Of a DNA stretch of 64,000 nt, positions 40,478 through 52,522 are shown in pieces. Below the pieces are notes generated by a model. That model saw only the letters and a program-made list of their open reading frames with translations, was not told the origin of the DNA and did no database searches. Origin of the DNA: Novosphingobium indicum (GTDB lineage Bacteria > Pseudomonadota > Alphaproteobacteria > Sphingomonadales > Sphingomonadaceae); the NCBI RefSeq assembly GCF_014645195.1, contig NZ_BMLK01000012.1, forward strand, positions 1 to 64,000, given 5' to 3'. The position numbers were made by a program, and so were the translations under genes. Numbering within the stretch: the first letter of the stretch is position 1; every line of letters starts with the position of its first letter.

Positions 40478-41779
40478 CTAGAGGATGTACTTTGACAGGT
40501 CGGCGTTGCTGGCCAGGCCTTCCAGCTTGTCGCGCACATAGGCCTCGTCCACGGTGACGGTTTCGCCGACGCGGTCCTCGGCCTCGAAGCTCAATTCCTC
40601 GAGCAGCTTTTCCATCACCGTCTGCAGGCGGCGGGCGCCGATGTTCTCTACGCTGTCGTTCACCTGTGCGGCGATCCTGGCCACTTCGGCGATGGCGTCG
40701 GGCGTCACCTCAACGGTCACCTTTTCGGTGCCGAGCAGCGCCTTGTACTGCGACACGAGGTTGGCGCGCGTCTCGGAGAGGATGCGCACGAAGTCTTCCT
40801 CGGTCAGCGCGGTCAGTTCGACGCGGATCGGCAGGCGGCCCTGCAGTTCGGGCAACATGTCGGAAGGCTTGGACACATGGAAAGCGCCGCTGGCGATGAA
40901 GAGCACGTGATCGGTCTTCATCGGGCCGTACTTCGTGGCCACCGTCGTTCCCTCGATCAGCGGCAGCAGGTCACGCTGCACGCCCTCGCGCGAAACCGAG
41001 CCGCCGCGCACATCGGAGACGGCAATCTTGTCGATCTCGTCGAGGAAGACGATGCCGTTGGTCTCGGCCTGCTGCAGGGCGACGCGGGCGACATCGTCCT
41101 GATCGAGGCGCTTTTCCGATTCCTCGTCGACCAGTTTGTCCCAGGCATCGGGGACCTTCATCTTGCGGCGGCCCATTTTCTGGCCGCCGAAGGCCTTGCC
41201 CATGATGTCGGACAGGTTGATCATGCCGACCGAGCCGCCCATGCCGGGGATCTCCATCGGAGCGGAGGGACTGTCCTCCACCTCGATCTCGACCTCGGTA
41301 TCGTTCATCGCGTTCTCGACGATGCGCTGCTGGAAAGCGGCCCGGGTCGCCTCGGAGGCGCCCTCCCCGACAAGCGCGTTGAGCAGCCGTTCCATCGCCG
41401 CCTTCGAGGCCGCTTCGCGCACGCTTTCGCGGCGGCGGTCCTTCTCCAGCCGGATCGCTTCCTCGACGAGATCGCGGGCGATCTGTTCGACGTCGCGGCC
41501 GACATAGCCGACTTCGGTGAACTTGGTGGCTTCCACCTTCACGAAGGGCGCATCGGCGAGCCTGGCGAGGCGGCGGCTGATCTCGGTCTTGCCGCAGCCC
41601 GTGGGGCCGATCATCAGGATGTTCTTGGGCGTCACCTCGTCACGCAGGTCGTCGGGCAGGCGCTGACGGCGCCAGCGGTTGCGCAGCGCGACGGCTACCG
41701 CCTTCTTTGCCTCCGACTGGCCGACGATGTGCTCGTCGAGCGCGCGGACAATGGCTTTGGGGGTCAGGTTGTCGATCAT
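40478..41779 (-). CDS. hslU: HslU ATPase, unfoldase of the HslUV protease
   Basis: 433 residues from ATG 41779 ([20 protein letters not shown]); an upstream ATG at 41794 adds five. AAA+ motifs: Walker [15 protein letters not shown], pore loop GYVGRD, Walker [14 protein letters not shown], and sensor regions in [15 protein letters not shown] and [17 protein letters not shown]. The C-terminal SKYIL tail inserts into HslV. Heat-shock protease component; downstream of hslV. Confidence 0.97.
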   Translation of the reverse strand: MIDNLTPKAIVRALDEHIVGQSEAKKAVAVALRNRWRRQRLPDDLRDEVTPKNILMIGPTGCGKTEISRRLARLADAPFVKVEATKFTEVGYVGRDVEQIARDLVEEAIRLEKDRRRESVREAASKAAMERLLNALVGEGASEATRAAFQQRIVENAMNDTEVEIEVEDSPSAPMEIPGMGGSVGMINLSDIMGKAFGGQKMGRRKMKVPDAWDKLVDEESEKRLDQDDVARVALQQAETNGIVFLDEIDKIAVSDVRGGSVSREGVQRDLLPLIEGTTVATKYGPMKTDHVLFIASGAFHVSKPSDMLPELQGRLPIRVELTALTEEDFVRILSETRANLVSQYKALLGTEKVTVEVTPDAIAEVARIAAQVNDSVENIGARRLQTVMEKLLEELSFEAEDRVGETVTVDEAYVRDKLEGLASNADLSKYIL

Positions 41780-41825
41780 TTCAATTCCAAACATCCGTTC
41801 GTGTCGAACGGCCTCATTCCTGGGC

Positions 41826-42386
41826 TCAAACCGTTTCCACGGTCACGCGGTCGTTGGTGAAGACGCAGATATCGGCTGCGACCTGCATGGCCTTGCGCGC
41901 CATGTTCTCGGCATCGGCTTCGTAGGCGTCGAGAGCGCGGGCGGCGGCCAGCGCGTAGTTCCCGCCCGATCCGATCGCGGCGATACCGCCCTCGGGCTCC
42001 AGCACGTCGCCGTTGCCGGTGAGCACCAGCAGCGTTTCGGCATCGGCCACGATCATCAGTGCTTCCAGATTGCGCAGGTATTTATCGGTGCGCCAGTCCT
42101 TGGCGAGTTCCACCGCCGCGCGCATGAGCTGGCCGCGATACTGCTCCAGCTTGCGTTCCAGCCGCTCGAAAAGGGTGAAAGCGTCGGCGGTGGCGCCAGC
42201 AAAACCGGCGATAACCTTTTCGCCTTCGCCGATGCGGCGCACCTTGCGCGCATTGGGCTTCATCACCGTATTGCCCATGGAGACCTGGCCGTCACCGGCG
42301 ATGACGGTCTTGCCGCCCTTCCTCACGCCGATAATGGTCGTTCCGTGCCACTCGATCAGGCCGTGGCTCGCCCCGCTATTTGTCAT
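41826..42386 (-). CDS. hslV: HslV peptidase subunit
   Basis: 186 residues. A short propeptide ends HG before the catalytic Thr (T16 in [12 protein letters not shown]), then [20 protein letters not shown] and [18 protein letters not shown], as in the proteasome-like HslV family. Forms the proteolytic dodecamer with HslU. 46 bp before hslU, with a small hairpin (41795-41811) in the gap. Confidence 0.97.
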   Translation of the reverse strand: MTNSGASHGLIEWHGTTIIGVRKGGKTVIAGDGQVSMGNTVMKPNARKVRRIGEGEKVIAGFAGATADAFTLFERLERKLEQYRGQLMRAAVELAKDWRTDKYLRNLEALMIVADAETLLVLTGNGDVLEPEGGIAAIGSGGNYALAAARALDAYEADAENMARKAMQVAADICVFTNDRVTVETV

Positions 42387-42449
42387 ACCGGGGCATATAT
42401 GCCGCCCCCGCCGAGGTTCAAGCGACGGGCGCTTCGCACGGGCGGATCG

Positions 42450-42950
42450 TCAGCTTCCGTTCGGCCCCGGACCGCTGGGGGCTGCCGTGCCGCCCATGCC
42501 GCCAGCACCGACCGCGCCGATGTTGCCGAACAGGTCTTCCAGCAGCGAACGGTGGCGACCCAGCGTATCGGTCTTGTCGCCTTCGGGGCTGATCCGCGCG
42601 ACCTGCTCCATCCCGCGCTTGTCGACCGCGACGACGTTGCCCGCGGGATCGAAACGCACGCGCAGGATCGTTTCCTCAGACGTGCGCGGACGGCCGAACG
42701 GCGGCGTCTTCACGATCTGCGAAACGTAGTAGTAGTCCTCATTACCGAACTGGCTGACGAAAGTGGGACGGCCAAGGCTCCTCTCCACAGACAGGCGATT
42801 ATCGACGCCCGGCTGAATCGAATCGAGCAGGGTCTGGTCGACGAGATAGCCGCGGTGATCGCGGATCGACGCACAGCCTCCCACCAGCGCAACCAGCGCC
42901 AGCGCCATGCCTGCCGTCCTGATCTTGGGACCAACCTCACGCATTTTCAT
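42450..42950 (-). CDS. bamE: BamE/SmpA-OmlA lipoprotein
   Basis: 166 residues from ATG 42950. Lipoprotein signal MALALVALVGGCASI (lipobox VGGC), then the BamE fold: LLDSIQPGVDNRLSVERSLG, RPTFVSQFGNEDYYYVSQIV, VRFDPAGNVVAVD. A Gly/Pro-rich tail follows. Part of the outer-membrane protein assembly machine. Divergent from the CBP3-like gene. Confidence 0.9.
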   Translation of the reverse strand: MKMREVGPKIRTAGMALALVALVGGCASIRDHRGYLVDQTLLDSIQPGVDNRLSVERSLGRPTFVSQFGNEDYYYVSQIVKTPPFGRPRTSEETILRVRFDPAGNVVAVDKRGMEQVARISPEGDKTDTLGRHRSLLEDLFGNIGAVGAGGMGGTAAPSGPGPNGS

Positions 42951-43125
42951 ACTCCAAACCCGGCAGATACCGTTGCTGTGCCCATCACAGGCATTGCCAG
43001 CAGCCATCCGCCCCATATATCGCCTCTGGCCTTAAGGCCCCGAAAGCGCCCGCGCAATGGGCGTCGGCTTGGGGACGCTTGAATTGCCACGATTGAATTG
43101 CCGCTGAACGAAAGGCCGAACGCCC

Positions 43126-43653
43126 GTGTCCCTGATCTCCCGCATCCTCGGCAAGCGCGCCGACTCCCGCGAAATGGTTCGCCCGCTCTGGCACCGCGTG
43201 GTCGAGATCGCGCGCGAGAAACAGTGGTATGCGCAATATGGCGTGGCCGACTCCGTGCCCGGCCGATTCGATGCCGTGACCATGGTGCTGGCGCTGGTGA
43301 TGCTGCGCATGGAGCGCGACAAGGAAACCGACGATACACTGATCGGCCCGTCGGTGCGGCTGACCGAGCTGTTCGTGGACGACATGGACGGGCAACTGCG
43401 CCAGTCGGGCGTGGGCGACCTCGTCGTCGGCAAGCGCATGGGCAAGCTGATGAGCGTGCTGGGTGGCCGCATCGGCGCCTTTCGCGACGCGCTGGGCAAG
43501 GACGACGCGGTTCTGGTCGAAACGCTGGAGCGAAACGTCACGCTGAACGAGGGCGCCGACAAGCAACGCCTCGCCAGCGAGGTGCGCGCGCTCCACGCCC
43601 AGATCGACGCGCTTTCGAAGGAAGAGCTTCTCGCGGCGAGGATCGAGCGGTGA
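43126..43653 (+). CDS. Ubiquinol-cytochrome c chaperone family protein (CBP3-like)
   Basis: 175 residues starting at GTG. VRPLWHRVVEIAREKQWYAQ, RFDAVTMVLALVMLRM, LTELFVDDMDGQLRQSGVGD and VVGKRMGKLMSVLGGRIGAF are the conserved blocks of the CBP3 family, which helps assemble cytochrome bc1 in mitochondria and alphaproteobacteria. The stop overlaps the yceD start by 4 bp. Confidence 0.88.
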   Translation: MSLISRILGKRADSREMVRPLWHRVVEIAREKQWYAQYGVADSVPGRFDAVTMVLALVMLRMERDKETDDTLIGPSVRLTELFVDDMDGQLRQSGVGDLVVGKRMGKLMSVLGGRIGAFRDALGKDDAVLVETLERNVTLNEGADKQRLASEVRALHAQIDALSKEELLAARIER

Positions 43654-44198
43654 ACACGCCTGAAAATACCGCCCCCGAAAACAGGGAAAGCGAGTTCTCC
43701 CGCCCCTTCGACGTGCGGCAGGTGGAAGGCAAGGCGCCGCATCTGGAAGCGACCGAGGCCGAGCGCGAAGCGCTTAGCCGGCGGTTCGATCTCGTGCGCA
43801 TAGACAGCCTTTCCGCCGAACTGGAACTCCACCGCGAGGACCGCATAGTGGAGGCCCGCGGCCGGCTCAGGGCCGAAATCGTCCAGTCATGCGCCGTCTC
43901 GGCGGAGGACCTGCCCGTCTCCGTGGATGAAGAGCTGTTCTTCCGCTTCGTCCCCCAGCGCACCGATCTCGTGCCCGACGAGGAACTGGAGATCGACGCC
44001 GACGACTGCGACGAGATCGAATATACCGGCACGCACGTCGATCTGGGCGAAGCCGTGGCGCAGAGCCTTGCCCTCGCCATCGACCCGTTCCTCACCGGCC
44101 CCGAAGCCGAAGCGGCGCGCAGGGCCGCCGGTATCGGCAGCCCCGAGGATCAGGGCCCGTTCGCCGCGCTCAAGGGACTGAACCTCGGCAAGGCGTAG
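43650..44198 (+). CDS. YceD/DUF177 family protein
   Basis: 182 residues from GTG 43650. EFSRPFDVRQVEG at the N-terminus, GRLRAEIVQSCAVSAEDLPV with the conserved Cys, an acidic EELEIDADDCDEIEY and LGEAVAQSLALAIDPF. YceD is needed for 23S rRNA accumulation and usually precedes rpmF; here rpmF is not adjacent and the pairing is with the CBP3-like gene. Confidence 0.88.
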   Translation: MNTPENTAPENRESEFSRPFDVRQVEGKAPHLEATEAEREALSRRFDLVRIDSLSAELELHREDRIVEARGRLRAEIVQSCAVSAEDLPVSVDEELFFRFVPQRTDLVPDEELEIDADDCDEIEYTGTHVDLGEAVAQSLALAIDPFLTGPEAEAARRAAGIGSPEDQGPFAALKGLNLGKA

Positions 44199-44203
44199 CA
44201 GGC

Positions 44204-44646
44204 ATGGGAAGAAGCCTGACAGGCGCGACCTGCCTGATGGCCGCCATCGCAGGCTGTTCGCCGCAAGTCACCCTGCCGTCCTAACCGCAGCCACTGCCCT
44301 ATATCGCCATCCTGCAACCGCCTCCGCCGGGGCAGAAGCAGATCCTGCTGCTGGCACGAATCGAAGGCCGGTTTGCCATTGATGACGACTGCGTGCGCAT
44401 CAGGGCCGGGAAGGCGCTGATGACACCTGTCTTCTACGATGAACGATCATGGACCGAGATGCCGATGGGGTCTTCGTAGAAGACGCCGAGACCGGCATGC
44501 ACTTTCACAATGGCGACCATTTCGTGGGCGGAGGCGGTGAATTGCCTTCTCACCACATTAAGACAATGAGTCTCGCCGCCGGCTCGATCCCTCAAGCCTG
44601 CCAGGGCGAACTGCGAACGCTCAATCCGGGCCTGAAACGCCGCTGA
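44204..44646 (+). pseudogene. Broken lipoprotein gene
   Basis: ATG 44204 begins MGRSLTGATCLMAAIAGCSP, a lipoprotein signal with lipobox IAGC, but an in-frame TAA follows after PQVTLPS (44282-44284). Reading on in the same frame gives PYIAILQPPPPGQKQILLLA, IEGRFAIDDDCVRIRAGKAL and FYDERSWTEM until a second stop. The protein-like sequence then continues one frame over as DADGVFVEDAETGMHFHNGD and HFVGGGGELP. One nonsense change and one frameshift therefore separate three parts of one protein. Recent decay, since the text is still readable. Original function unknown. Confidence 0.7.
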
Positions 44647-44780
44647 GCCGCCGGAACCGGGCAAGCGACCTGCCAGGCAAGGACTGGCCGGAACTGGCCC
44701 CGGGAGACAATACGCCCGCCATTGTCGAACAGGCGGAAGCCGAGGGCCAGGCTGGCCCCAACCGCGAGACCGCCGTTCGA

Positions 44781-45353
44781 TCAGAACGGGATATCGTCGT
44801 CCAGATCATCGCCGAAGCTGCCGCCGCTGCTGCCGCCCGATGAACCACCGGTGCGTCCCCAGTCGCTGCCGCCCGACGAACCGCCGCCGCTGCCCCAGTC
44901 GCTGCCGCCCCCCGTACGGCCACCACCGCTCATGCCGCCGCCCGAGGCTCCGCCCTCGTTCCAGCCGCCACCACCGCCGCCGCCGCCACGCTGGCCGCCA
45001 CCGGCACTGTCGAGCATGGTGAGCACGCCGCCCATGCCGCCGACGGAGATCTCGGTGGTGTAGCGGTCGTTACCGTTCTGGTCCTGCCATTTACGCGTGC
45101 GCAGCTGGCCTTCGATGTAGACCTTCGAGCCCTTGCGCAGGAAGCGCTCGGCGACGCCGACCAGACCATCCGACTGGAGCACGACGCTGTGCCACTCGGT
45201 GCGCTCCTTGCGTTCGCCGGTCTGGCGGTCCTTCCACGTTTCCGACGTGGCGATGCGCAGGTTGCAGATGCGCCCGCCGTTCTGGAACGACTTGACCTCG
45301 GGATCGGCCCCCAGGTTGCCGACGAGAATGACCTTGTTGACGCTGCCTGCCAT
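44781..45353 (-). CDS. ssb: Single-stranded DNA-binding protein
   Basis: 190 residues. OB-fold N-terminus ([39 protein letters not shown]), a long Gly/Ser/Trp-rich linker, and the acidic tip DDLDDDIPF that recruits SSB partner proteins. Coats single-stranded DNA during replication and repair. (The initial Met-Ala-Gly precedes SVNK.). Confidence 0.97.
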   Translation of the reverse strand: MAGSVNKVILVGNLGADPEVKSFQNGGRICNLRIATSETWKDRQTGERKERTEWHSVVLQSDGLVGVAERFLRKGSKVYIEGQLRTRKWQDQNGNDRYTTEISVGGMGGVLTMLDSAGGGQRGGGGGGGGWNEGGASGGGMSGGGRTGGGSDWGSGGGSSGGSDWGRTGGSSGGSSGGSFGDDLDDDIPF

Positions 45354-45448
45354 GATGGAATCGCTTTCCTTTGAATTTCGAAGGACGGGGTAGCGAATGG
45401 GACCAGCCGGCGCGAGTCCGCCGGAGGCCGTTTTTCACAATGCTAATG

Positions 45449-45511
45449 GGTTCACGCGGAAGCGCGGAGGCGCGAAACGATTCTCCGCGTCTTCGCGGCT
45501 CCGCGTGAACC
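45449..45511 (-). terminator. feoB terminator
   Basis: Long inverted repeat GGTTCACGCGGA (45449-45460) and TCCGCGTGAACC (45500-45511) with an inner CGCGGAG/CTCCGCG stem, immediately after the feoB stop. Confidence 0.75.
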
Positions 45512-45512
45512 G

Positions 45513-47350
<1,838 letters not shown>

Positions 47351-47354
<4 letters not shown>

Positions 47355-47605
47355 GCGCTCACCTCTGACAGCAGCTCGACCGACATCGCCGCGGCATGCG
47401 CGCGGCGCAGCGCCACGATCATGCGGCCCACGGCAATCGCCAGCGGATCCTTGCCGCCGAACACGCCGCGATGCGCGAGCGAGACTTTCGCGCCTTCCTC
47501 CAGCCCCAGCGCGCGAAGACGGCGTGCCTCTTCGGGAACGAGAACCGACCAGTCGACCGCAACGATGCGTGCGGTCTTGCCGAGAGGAAGCAGATCGAGA
47601 GTCAT
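47351..47605 (-). CDS. feoA: FeoA, small partner of FeoB
   Basis: 84 residues from ATG 47605, an SH3-like FeoA domain: LPLGKTARIVAVDW, RRLRALGLEEGAKVSLAHRG, GKDPLAIAVGRMIVALRRAH. Needed for FeoB activity. A Fur-like dyad lies 30 bp upstream. Confidence 0.92.
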
Positions 47606-47634
47606 GCGGGTTGCGCTGCCAGATAACGAAATCA

Positions 47635-47653
47635 ATTGCAACTGGTTCGCAAT
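47635..47653. promoter_or_regulatory. Fur-like operator of feoAB
   Basis: ATTGCAACTGGTTCGCAAT, ATTGC-N9-GCAAT dyad, 30 bp before feoA. The shape resembles alphaproteobacterial Fur sites (ATTGCGAA-type half sites) and iron control is expected for feo. Confidence 0.55.
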
Positions 47654-47732
47654 AACTTCGTGATGCTGTCTTTGTTTCGGATCAAATCCGAGCGCATTCG
47701 CCGAAAATTTTTCGGCAGTGCGATACCTCTAC

Positions 47733-48386
47733 CTACCGCGCCGGATAGCGAATCCGCCCGAGCAGGCGCGTCATGCTGAAACGCTCCTCCGGCTTGCGGA
47801 TGAACTGCGCCTTGGTCTTTTCGAAGCGGATGATCCCCTCGATACGGCGGTCGAGGAAAGCGCGGGTCTCGGCCTTGTTCTCGCTCTTATCGCGAGCGAA
47901 GACATTGAGCGTGGCGGCATAGATGCCGGCCAGGATCGCGCGCTTGGTATAGTGGTTGTAGTCGGTCGCGGTGTCTCCCGCGAGCCGCCACATGGCATCG
48001 GCACTGCGCCAGCCCAGCTTTGCCGAAGCGGCAAGGTTCTGCGGCAAAGCCATGATCGCCAGCGCCCGCGACAGCGCTTCCTCGCGGCCGGCGACGGCAT
48101 CGAGCCGCGCCATGACCAGCCGGCGAATGCGCTCGCGGATCGACAGCGTCTTGAGGGTTTCGGCAGGCTCTGCCTGCGCCATCTGGGCATCGTCATGGTG
48201 AACCCAGGCGGTGATCATCGCCATCGGCCCGTCACGGAACGCGAAGGCGGCGAGTTCACGATCGACACCAGTCATGTCGGCGGCCTGAAGGACGGCTTCC
48301 TTGCTCCAGCCGTCGAACACGGCGGCATCGGCAATGGCCGGGGCGAGTTGCAGGCGCAGGGCCTCAAGCGTTGCGGGATCTTCCAT
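47733..48386 (-). CDS. COQ9-family protein
   Basis: 217 residues with the COQ9 blocks GWSKEAVLQAADMTGVDREL, SIRERIRRLVMARLDAVAGR, LPQNLAASAKLGWRSADAMW, GDTATDYNHYTKRAILAGIY. COQ9 is a lipid-binding TetR-like protein that assists ubiquinone hydroxylation with COQ7. Cytoplasmic, membrane-peripheral. Confidence 0.9.
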   Translation of the reverse strand: MEDPATLEALRLQLAPAIADAAVFDGWSKEAVLQAADMTGVDRELAAFAFRDGPMAMITAWVHHDDAQMAQAEPAETLKTLSIRERIRRLVMARLDAVAGREEALSRALAIMALPQNLAASAKLGWRSADAMWRLAGDTATDYNHYTKRAILAGIYAATLNVFARDKSENKAETRAFLDRRIEGIIRFEKTKAQFIRKPEERFSMTRLLGRIRYPAR

Positions 48387-48394
48387 CGTCTGCC

Positions 48395-49042
48395 TCAGAA
48401 TACGGGGCCATAGACCGGCTTGGCGCCTTTCGAGGCGTCCGGCTTGGCGTATTTCTCGATCGTCGAGAGCAGGTTCTTGCTTTCCGCCCCTTCGAGCTTG
48501 GCATAGTCGCGCGCGCTGCGGCCGGAATTGTCCGCGCGGTCGGGATTGGCACCGGCTTCCAGCAGGTACTTCATCATCTGCGTATCGTGCCGGTGCACCG
48601 CCGAGATCAGCGGCGTCTCGCCGGCATCGTTCGAAACGTCGGTATGCGCGCCATGCTCGACGAGGAATTCCACGCCTTCGCGCCAGCCGAGGCCGACCGC
48701 GAGCTGCAGCGGGGTGACACCATGATCGTCAGCCTGGTTCGGATTGGCCCCCTTGCCGATGAGATAGCTCAGCCAGGTGGGATCGCGGCGCTTGGTCACG
48801 ATGTGCAGCGCGGTTTCACCGCTGGTGATATCGCGCGCGTTGACGATCGAGGGCGAATCCATCACCGCCTGCTCGACCTTGGCGCCTTCCTTCTTCTTCA
48901 CCGCCTCGAGGAACTTGTAGCCGTCCGAGAAATCGGCGAGTGCGGGCGTCGAAACCAGAACACTTGCGGCAAGGGCAGGAACCGCGGCTTTCAGGACTGC
49001 CCGCGACAGAGCCATCCCGTATCCGATCTTGAACTTCGACAC
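48395..49042 (-). CDS. Secreted ankyrin-repeat protein
   Basis: 215 residues, signal peptide ending TPALA, then four to five ankyrin repeats (GETALHIVTKRRDPTWLSYL, GVTPLQLAVGLGWREGVEFL, GETPLISAVHRHDTQMMKYL, GRSARDYAKLEGAESKNLL). Likely periplasmic protein-protein interaction module. Eight bp upstream of the COQ9 gene on the same strand; a shared transcript is likely. Confidence 0.85.
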   Translation of the reverse strand: MSKFKIGYGMALSRAVLKAAVPALAASVLVSTPALADFSDGYKFLEAVKKKEGAKVEQAVMDSPSIVNARDITSGETALHIVTKRRDPTWLSYLIGKGANPNQADDHGVTPLQLAVGLGWREGVEFLVEHGAHTDVSNDAGETPLISAVHRHDTQMMKYLLEAGANPDRADNSGRSARDYAKLEGAESKNLLSTIEKYAKPDASKGAKPVYGPVF

Positions 49043-49121
49043 TTTGAAATTCCTCCGAACTTGTCTTCGTTTGCCGGGCGCTCCCGCCTTCTGCGCCTTG
49101 CATGGAAGCGTTTAGCAGAGC

Positions 49122-49763
49122 ATGAACCGCCACGCCATGACATACCTGAATGATCGGATCGCATCGCGCAGTCGCAGCCTCCTGCGCTGGATCGCGCCTC
49201 TCGCCCTGGGCCTCTCGCTCGCGGCCTGCCAGCAGCAGGGAGCGGCCACCGAGGAACCGCCGCTGGCCGGCGCTGCGATCGGCGGGGCGTTCACGCTGGT
49301 GAACAAGGACGGCAAGAAAGTTACCTGGGCGCAGTTCAAGGGTCAGTGGCGCATCGTCTATTTCGGTTATACCTTCTGCCCCGATGCCTGCCCGCTCGAT
49401 GTGCAGGCGATGATGCGCGGCTTCAACCAGTTCTCCGAAGCCCATCCGGAACTGGCCAGGAAAGTGCAGCCGATCTTCATTTCCATCGACCCGGCGCGTG
49501 ACACGCCCGAGGTTGTCGGCCAGTGGACCGCCGCCTTCGGCCCCCGCCTGATCGGCCTGACCGGGACGCCCGAACAGGTGAAGAAGGCCGCCGATGCCTT
49601 CGCCGTCTATTACAAGCGCGGCGATGACACGGCAGGCGGCTACCTGATGGACCACAGCCGCATCTCCTACCTCATGGATCCCGACGGCAAGCCGATCGCC
49701 ATGCTCCCGACCGACAAGGGCCCCGACGCCGTCGCGGCCGAAATCGCAAAATGGGTGAAGTGA
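49122..49763 (+). CDS. SCO1/SenC-family copper chaperone
   Basis: 213 residues. Lipoprotein-like signal ([10 protein letters not shown]), then a thioredoxin fold with the copper ligands FCPDACP (Cys-x3-Cys) and MDHSRISYL (His). Supports CuA-site assembly of cytochrome c oxidase or redox protection. Start ATG 49122 or 49137. Overlaps the next gene by 13 bp. Confidence 0.92.
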   Translation: MNRHAMTYLNDRIASRSRSLLRWIAPLALGLSLAACQQQGAATEEPPLAGAAIGGAFTLVNKDGKKVTWAQFKGQWRIVYFGYTFCPDACPLDVQAMMRGFNQFSEAHPELARKVQPIFISIDPARDTPEVVGQWTAAFGPRLIGLTGTPEQVKKAADAFAVYYKRGDDTAGGYLMDHSRISYLMDPDGKPIAMLPTDKGPDAVAAEIAKWVK

Positions 49764-50266
49764 GCGGCGACAAGCCCTTCTGGGAACGCTCGCTGGCCTC
49801 GCTCACCCGCGAGGAATGGGAAGCGCTGTGCGACGGCTGCGGGCAGTGTTGCCTGCACAAGGTCGAGGATGCCGATACCGGCGAGATCTACCACACCAAC
49901 GTCGCCTGCAAGCTGCTCGACCTCAAGACCGCGCGCTGCTCGGACTATCCGGGCCGGCGCAAGTTCGTGCCCGACTGCCTGCAGCTGACACCGGACAAGG
50001 CCGGCTCGCTGGACTGGCTGCCGCCAAGCTGCGCCTACCGCCTGCGTGCCGATGGCGATCCGCTGCCCGAATGGCACTACCTCGTATGCGGAGACCGCGA
50101 GGCGGTACACCGGGCTGGCATGTCGGTGGCGGGCAAGGTCATCAGCGAAACCATGGCCGGGCCGCTCGAGCATCACATCGTCTGGCCCTATGGCGACGAA
50201 GAAGACGAAGAGGATGACGACGGCTCCAATCCGTGGGATATTCTCGAGGATCCCGAGGAGGACTGA
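49751..50266 (+). CDS. YcgN-family cysteine-cluster protein
   Basis: 171 residues. Cysteine cluster of the zinc/iron-chelating CxxCxxCC family: [53 protein letters not shown]. The YcgN-type WLPPSCAYR is clear. Very acidic C-terminus. Function unknown. Operon with the SCO gene upstream and the YgjP-like gene 5 bp downstream. Confidence 0.9.
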   Translation: MGEVSGDKPFWERSLASLTREEWEALCDGCGQCCLHKVEDADTGEIYHTNVACKLLDLKTARCSDYPGRRKFVPDCLQLTPDKAGSLDWLPPSCAYRLRADGDPLPEWHYLVCGDREAVHRAGMSVAGKVISETMAGPLEHHIVWPYGDEEDEEDDDGSNPWDILEDPEED

Positions 50267-50271
50267 CTCGC

Positions 50272-50997
50272 GTGCTCGATTGGTTGCGGCGCGATCCGCG
50301 TGAGGAACCGGCAATAGACGTGGCCGGGCGCACGCTGCCGGTGGTGATCCGGCGGCTCGAACGGGCGCGCCGGCTGACCATGCGCCTCGCGCCCGACGGC
50401 AGCGAAGTGCGCATCTCGATCCCGCGCTGGACCCGCACCGCCGAGGCGCTGGCTTTCGCGCAGTCGCGCCGCGAATGGCTGGCCAGACAGATTGCCGCCC
50501 TGCCCGTCACCGCGCCGCTGGCCCATGGCGCCACGCTGTCCTTTCGCGGCGAGAGCCTCATCCTGCACCATGCGCCCGACGCGCCGCGCCGTCCGGTTGT
50601 TGCGGACGGGCTCCTCCGCGTCGGCGGCCCCGAGACTTCGCTCACGCCGCGCCTCATGCGCTGGCTGCGCGCCGAAGCGACCGAAGCAATGGCTGCGGAC
50701 CTGAACGAGTATTGCGCCCGCGCCGGCCAGACCACACCGCGCCTGGCCCTTTCCAATGCGCAGCGCCGCTGGGGTTCCTGTGCCCCCGACGGCGCGATCC
50801 GCATCAACTGGCGCCTGATCATGGCGCCCGACATGGTCCGCCGCTCGGTGGTGGCGCATGAAGTGGCGCATCTGGTGCATTTCGACCATTCGCCCGCCTT
50901 CCACCACTGCCTGAAGGAGCTGTTCGAAGGCTCGATCCACGAGGCAAACCGCTGGCTCAAGGGTCATGGCCGGTCACTCTACGTTCCCTTCGGCTAG
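50272..50997 (+). CDS. YgjP-like zinc metallopeptidase
   Basis: 241 residues from GTG 50272 with GAGGAG upstream. N-terminal beta-rich region ([20 protein letters not shown]), then [20 protein letters not shown] and the zinc motif [20 protein letters not shown] (His-Glu-x-x-His). This is the YgjP/WLM (DUF45) family. Substrate unknown. Third gene of the SCO-YcgN-YgjP operon. Confidence 0.9.
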   Translation: MLDWLRRDPREEPAIDVAGRTLPVVIRRLERARRLTMRLAPDGSEVRISIPRWTRTAEALAFAQSRREWLARQIAALPVTAPLAHGATLSFRGESLILHHAPDAPRRPVVADGLLRVGGPETSLTPRLMRWLRAEATEAMAADLNEYCARAGQTTPRLALSNAQRRWGSCAPDGAIRINWRLIMAPDMVRRSVVAHEVAHLVHFDHSPAFHHCLKELFEGSIHEANRWLKGHGRSLYVPFG

Positions 50998-51047
50998 GTT
51001 CCGGACTGCCACTGGCGCTGCGCGAAGATAGCGCCTACATAGCGGCC

Positions 51048-51551
51048 ATGGCTCTCCTGAAGCGCTCCGGATACTGGCAAGACGTAAACCCCACGGGCAT
51101 GATCGCCGACTTCCGCCTCGTGTGGAAGCAGGCGGGGAGTAACCGCTGGCGCATTGCCGCGCTGTCTGGCGCGTGCACTTTTGCGGTGTTCTACCTGATG
51201 TCGACCCAGCACGGCGAAGCGCCGCATCCGCCGCCCAAGGTGACCTACATCTCCACCCTGCCCGCGCACCGCACCGACGAGCAGATCATGGCCGAGAACC
51301 TTGCCAACCAGAAGCGCAAGGAAGTCTGGGAAGCCGAGCAGGCCAAGCGCGACGCGGAAGCGCGCGACATCTATCGGACCATCGGACGGGCATCGGGAAT
51401 GGACGTGGACAAGATCGAACGCGAAGCGGCAGCCGAACGCGCTGCCGAGGAAAAGGCCGCCGACGAACGCGCCCGCAAGCTGATCGAAGAAGGCCGTGAA
51501 GCGGCTGCGCGCCAGAAAGCCGAACAGCAGCAAAGCCAGCAGCAGCAGTGA
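51048..51551 (+). CDS. Membrane-anchored coiled-coil protein
   Basis: 167 residues. One membrane segment ([17 protein letters not shown], ~residues 36-53), a Pro-rich hinge [20 protein letters not shown], and a long charged helix ([20 protein letters not shown] to the Gln-rich end). N-in, C-periplasmic topology likely. Overlaps ribD by 4 bp, so transcribed with the riboflavin genes. Function unknown. Confidence 0.75.
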   Translation: MALLKRSGYWQDVNPTGMIADFRLVWKQAGSNRWRIAALSGACTFAVFYLMSTQHGEAPHPPPKVTYISTLPAHRTDEQIMAENLANQKRKEVWEAEQAKRDAEARDIYRTIGRASGMDVDKIEREAAAERAAEEKAADERARKLIEEGREAAARQKAEQQQSQQQQ

Positions 51552-52522
51552 CCGACGATGCGCGCTGGCTAGCGGCGACCGCCGCGCTCGCCGCGCGTGC
51601 CCGGCCGCTGAGTCGCCCCAACCCCGCCGTCGGCGCCATTCTGGTCAAGGAAGGCCGCGTGATCGCGCGCGGGTGGACCCAGCCCGGCGGACGCCCGCAC
51701 GCCGAGGCCGTGGCACTGGAAGCAGCGGGTGATGCCGCGCACGGCGCTACGCTCTACGTCACGCTGGAACCCTGCGCCCATCGCTCCGGGCGCGGCCCCG
51801 CCTGCGCCGACCTCGTCGGCGCCTCGGGCGTGGCACGGGTCGTCATCGGCTGCATGGACCCCGATCCGCGCACGGCCGGTGCGGGACTGGCCCGCATCCG
51901 CGATGCCGGAATAGCCGCCGAACATCTGCCCTCCCCGGCCTGCGAAGCGAGCCTGTCGGGCTATCTCATGGTCCGGCGCCATGCCCACCCCGAAGTCACG
52001 CTCAAGCTGGCGCTGTCGCTCGATGGCTGCATTGCGCTCACCAATGGCGAGAGCCAGTGGATCACCGGCCCCGAAGCCCGCGCGCATACCCATGCGATGC
52101 GCGCGAAAGCCGATGCGATCCTCGTCGGCGGCGGCACGCTGCGGGCCGACAATCCCCGCCTCGACGTGCGCCTGCCCGGCCTTGCCGAGCGTAGCCCGCA
52201 GCGCTGGGTCCTCACGCATGGCAAGGCCCCGGAAGGCTGGAGCGCCCTGCCCTCGCCCGACGCGATCACCGGCATGGACGGCGTGCAGTACCTCTTCGTC
52301 GAAGGCGGCGCGCAGGCGGCCACGGCCTTTCTCGCTGCGGGTCTCGTCGATCGCCTGCTGATCTATCGCGCGCCGATCCTCGTCGGTGGCCGCCCTGCGC
52401 TGGGGGACTTCGGCCTTGCGGCGCTTGCCGGTGCGCATGGAAAATGGCGCATGAGCGAACGGCGGCAGCTTGGCAGCGACACGCTTGAAGTCTACGAGGC
52501 CTCTCCATGTTCACCGGAATAG
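51548..52522 (+). CDS. ribD: Bifunctional riboflavin biosynthesis deaminase/reductase
   Basis: 324 residues from GTG. Deaminase domain with zinc site PHAEAVALE and [18 protein letters not shown], followed by the reductase domain ([60 protein letters not shown]). Two consecutive steps of riboflavin synthesis. Slightly shorter than many RibD proteins but both active sites are present. Overlaps ribE by 16 bp. Confidence 0.95.
   Translation: MTDDARWLAATAALAARARPLSRPNPAVGAILVKEGRVIARGWTQPGGRPHAEAVALEAAGDAAHGATLYVTLEPCAHRSGRGPACADLVGASGVARVVIGCMDPDPRTAGAGLARIRDAGIAAEHLPSPACEASLSGYLMVRRHAHPEVTLKLALSLDGCIALTNGESQWITGPEARAHTHAMRAKADAILVGGGTLRADNPRLDVRLPGLAERSPQRWVLTHGKAPEGWSALPSPDAITGMDGVQYLFVEGGAQAATAFLAAGLVDRLLIYRAPILVGGRPALGDFGLAALAGAHGKWRMSERRQLGSDTLEVYEASPCSPE

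Noticed and set aside
44434..44664. 76-aa minus-strand ORF in the lipoprotein pseudogene
   Set aside because: The plus strand explains the sequence better as a broken lipoprotein; this frame has no family features.
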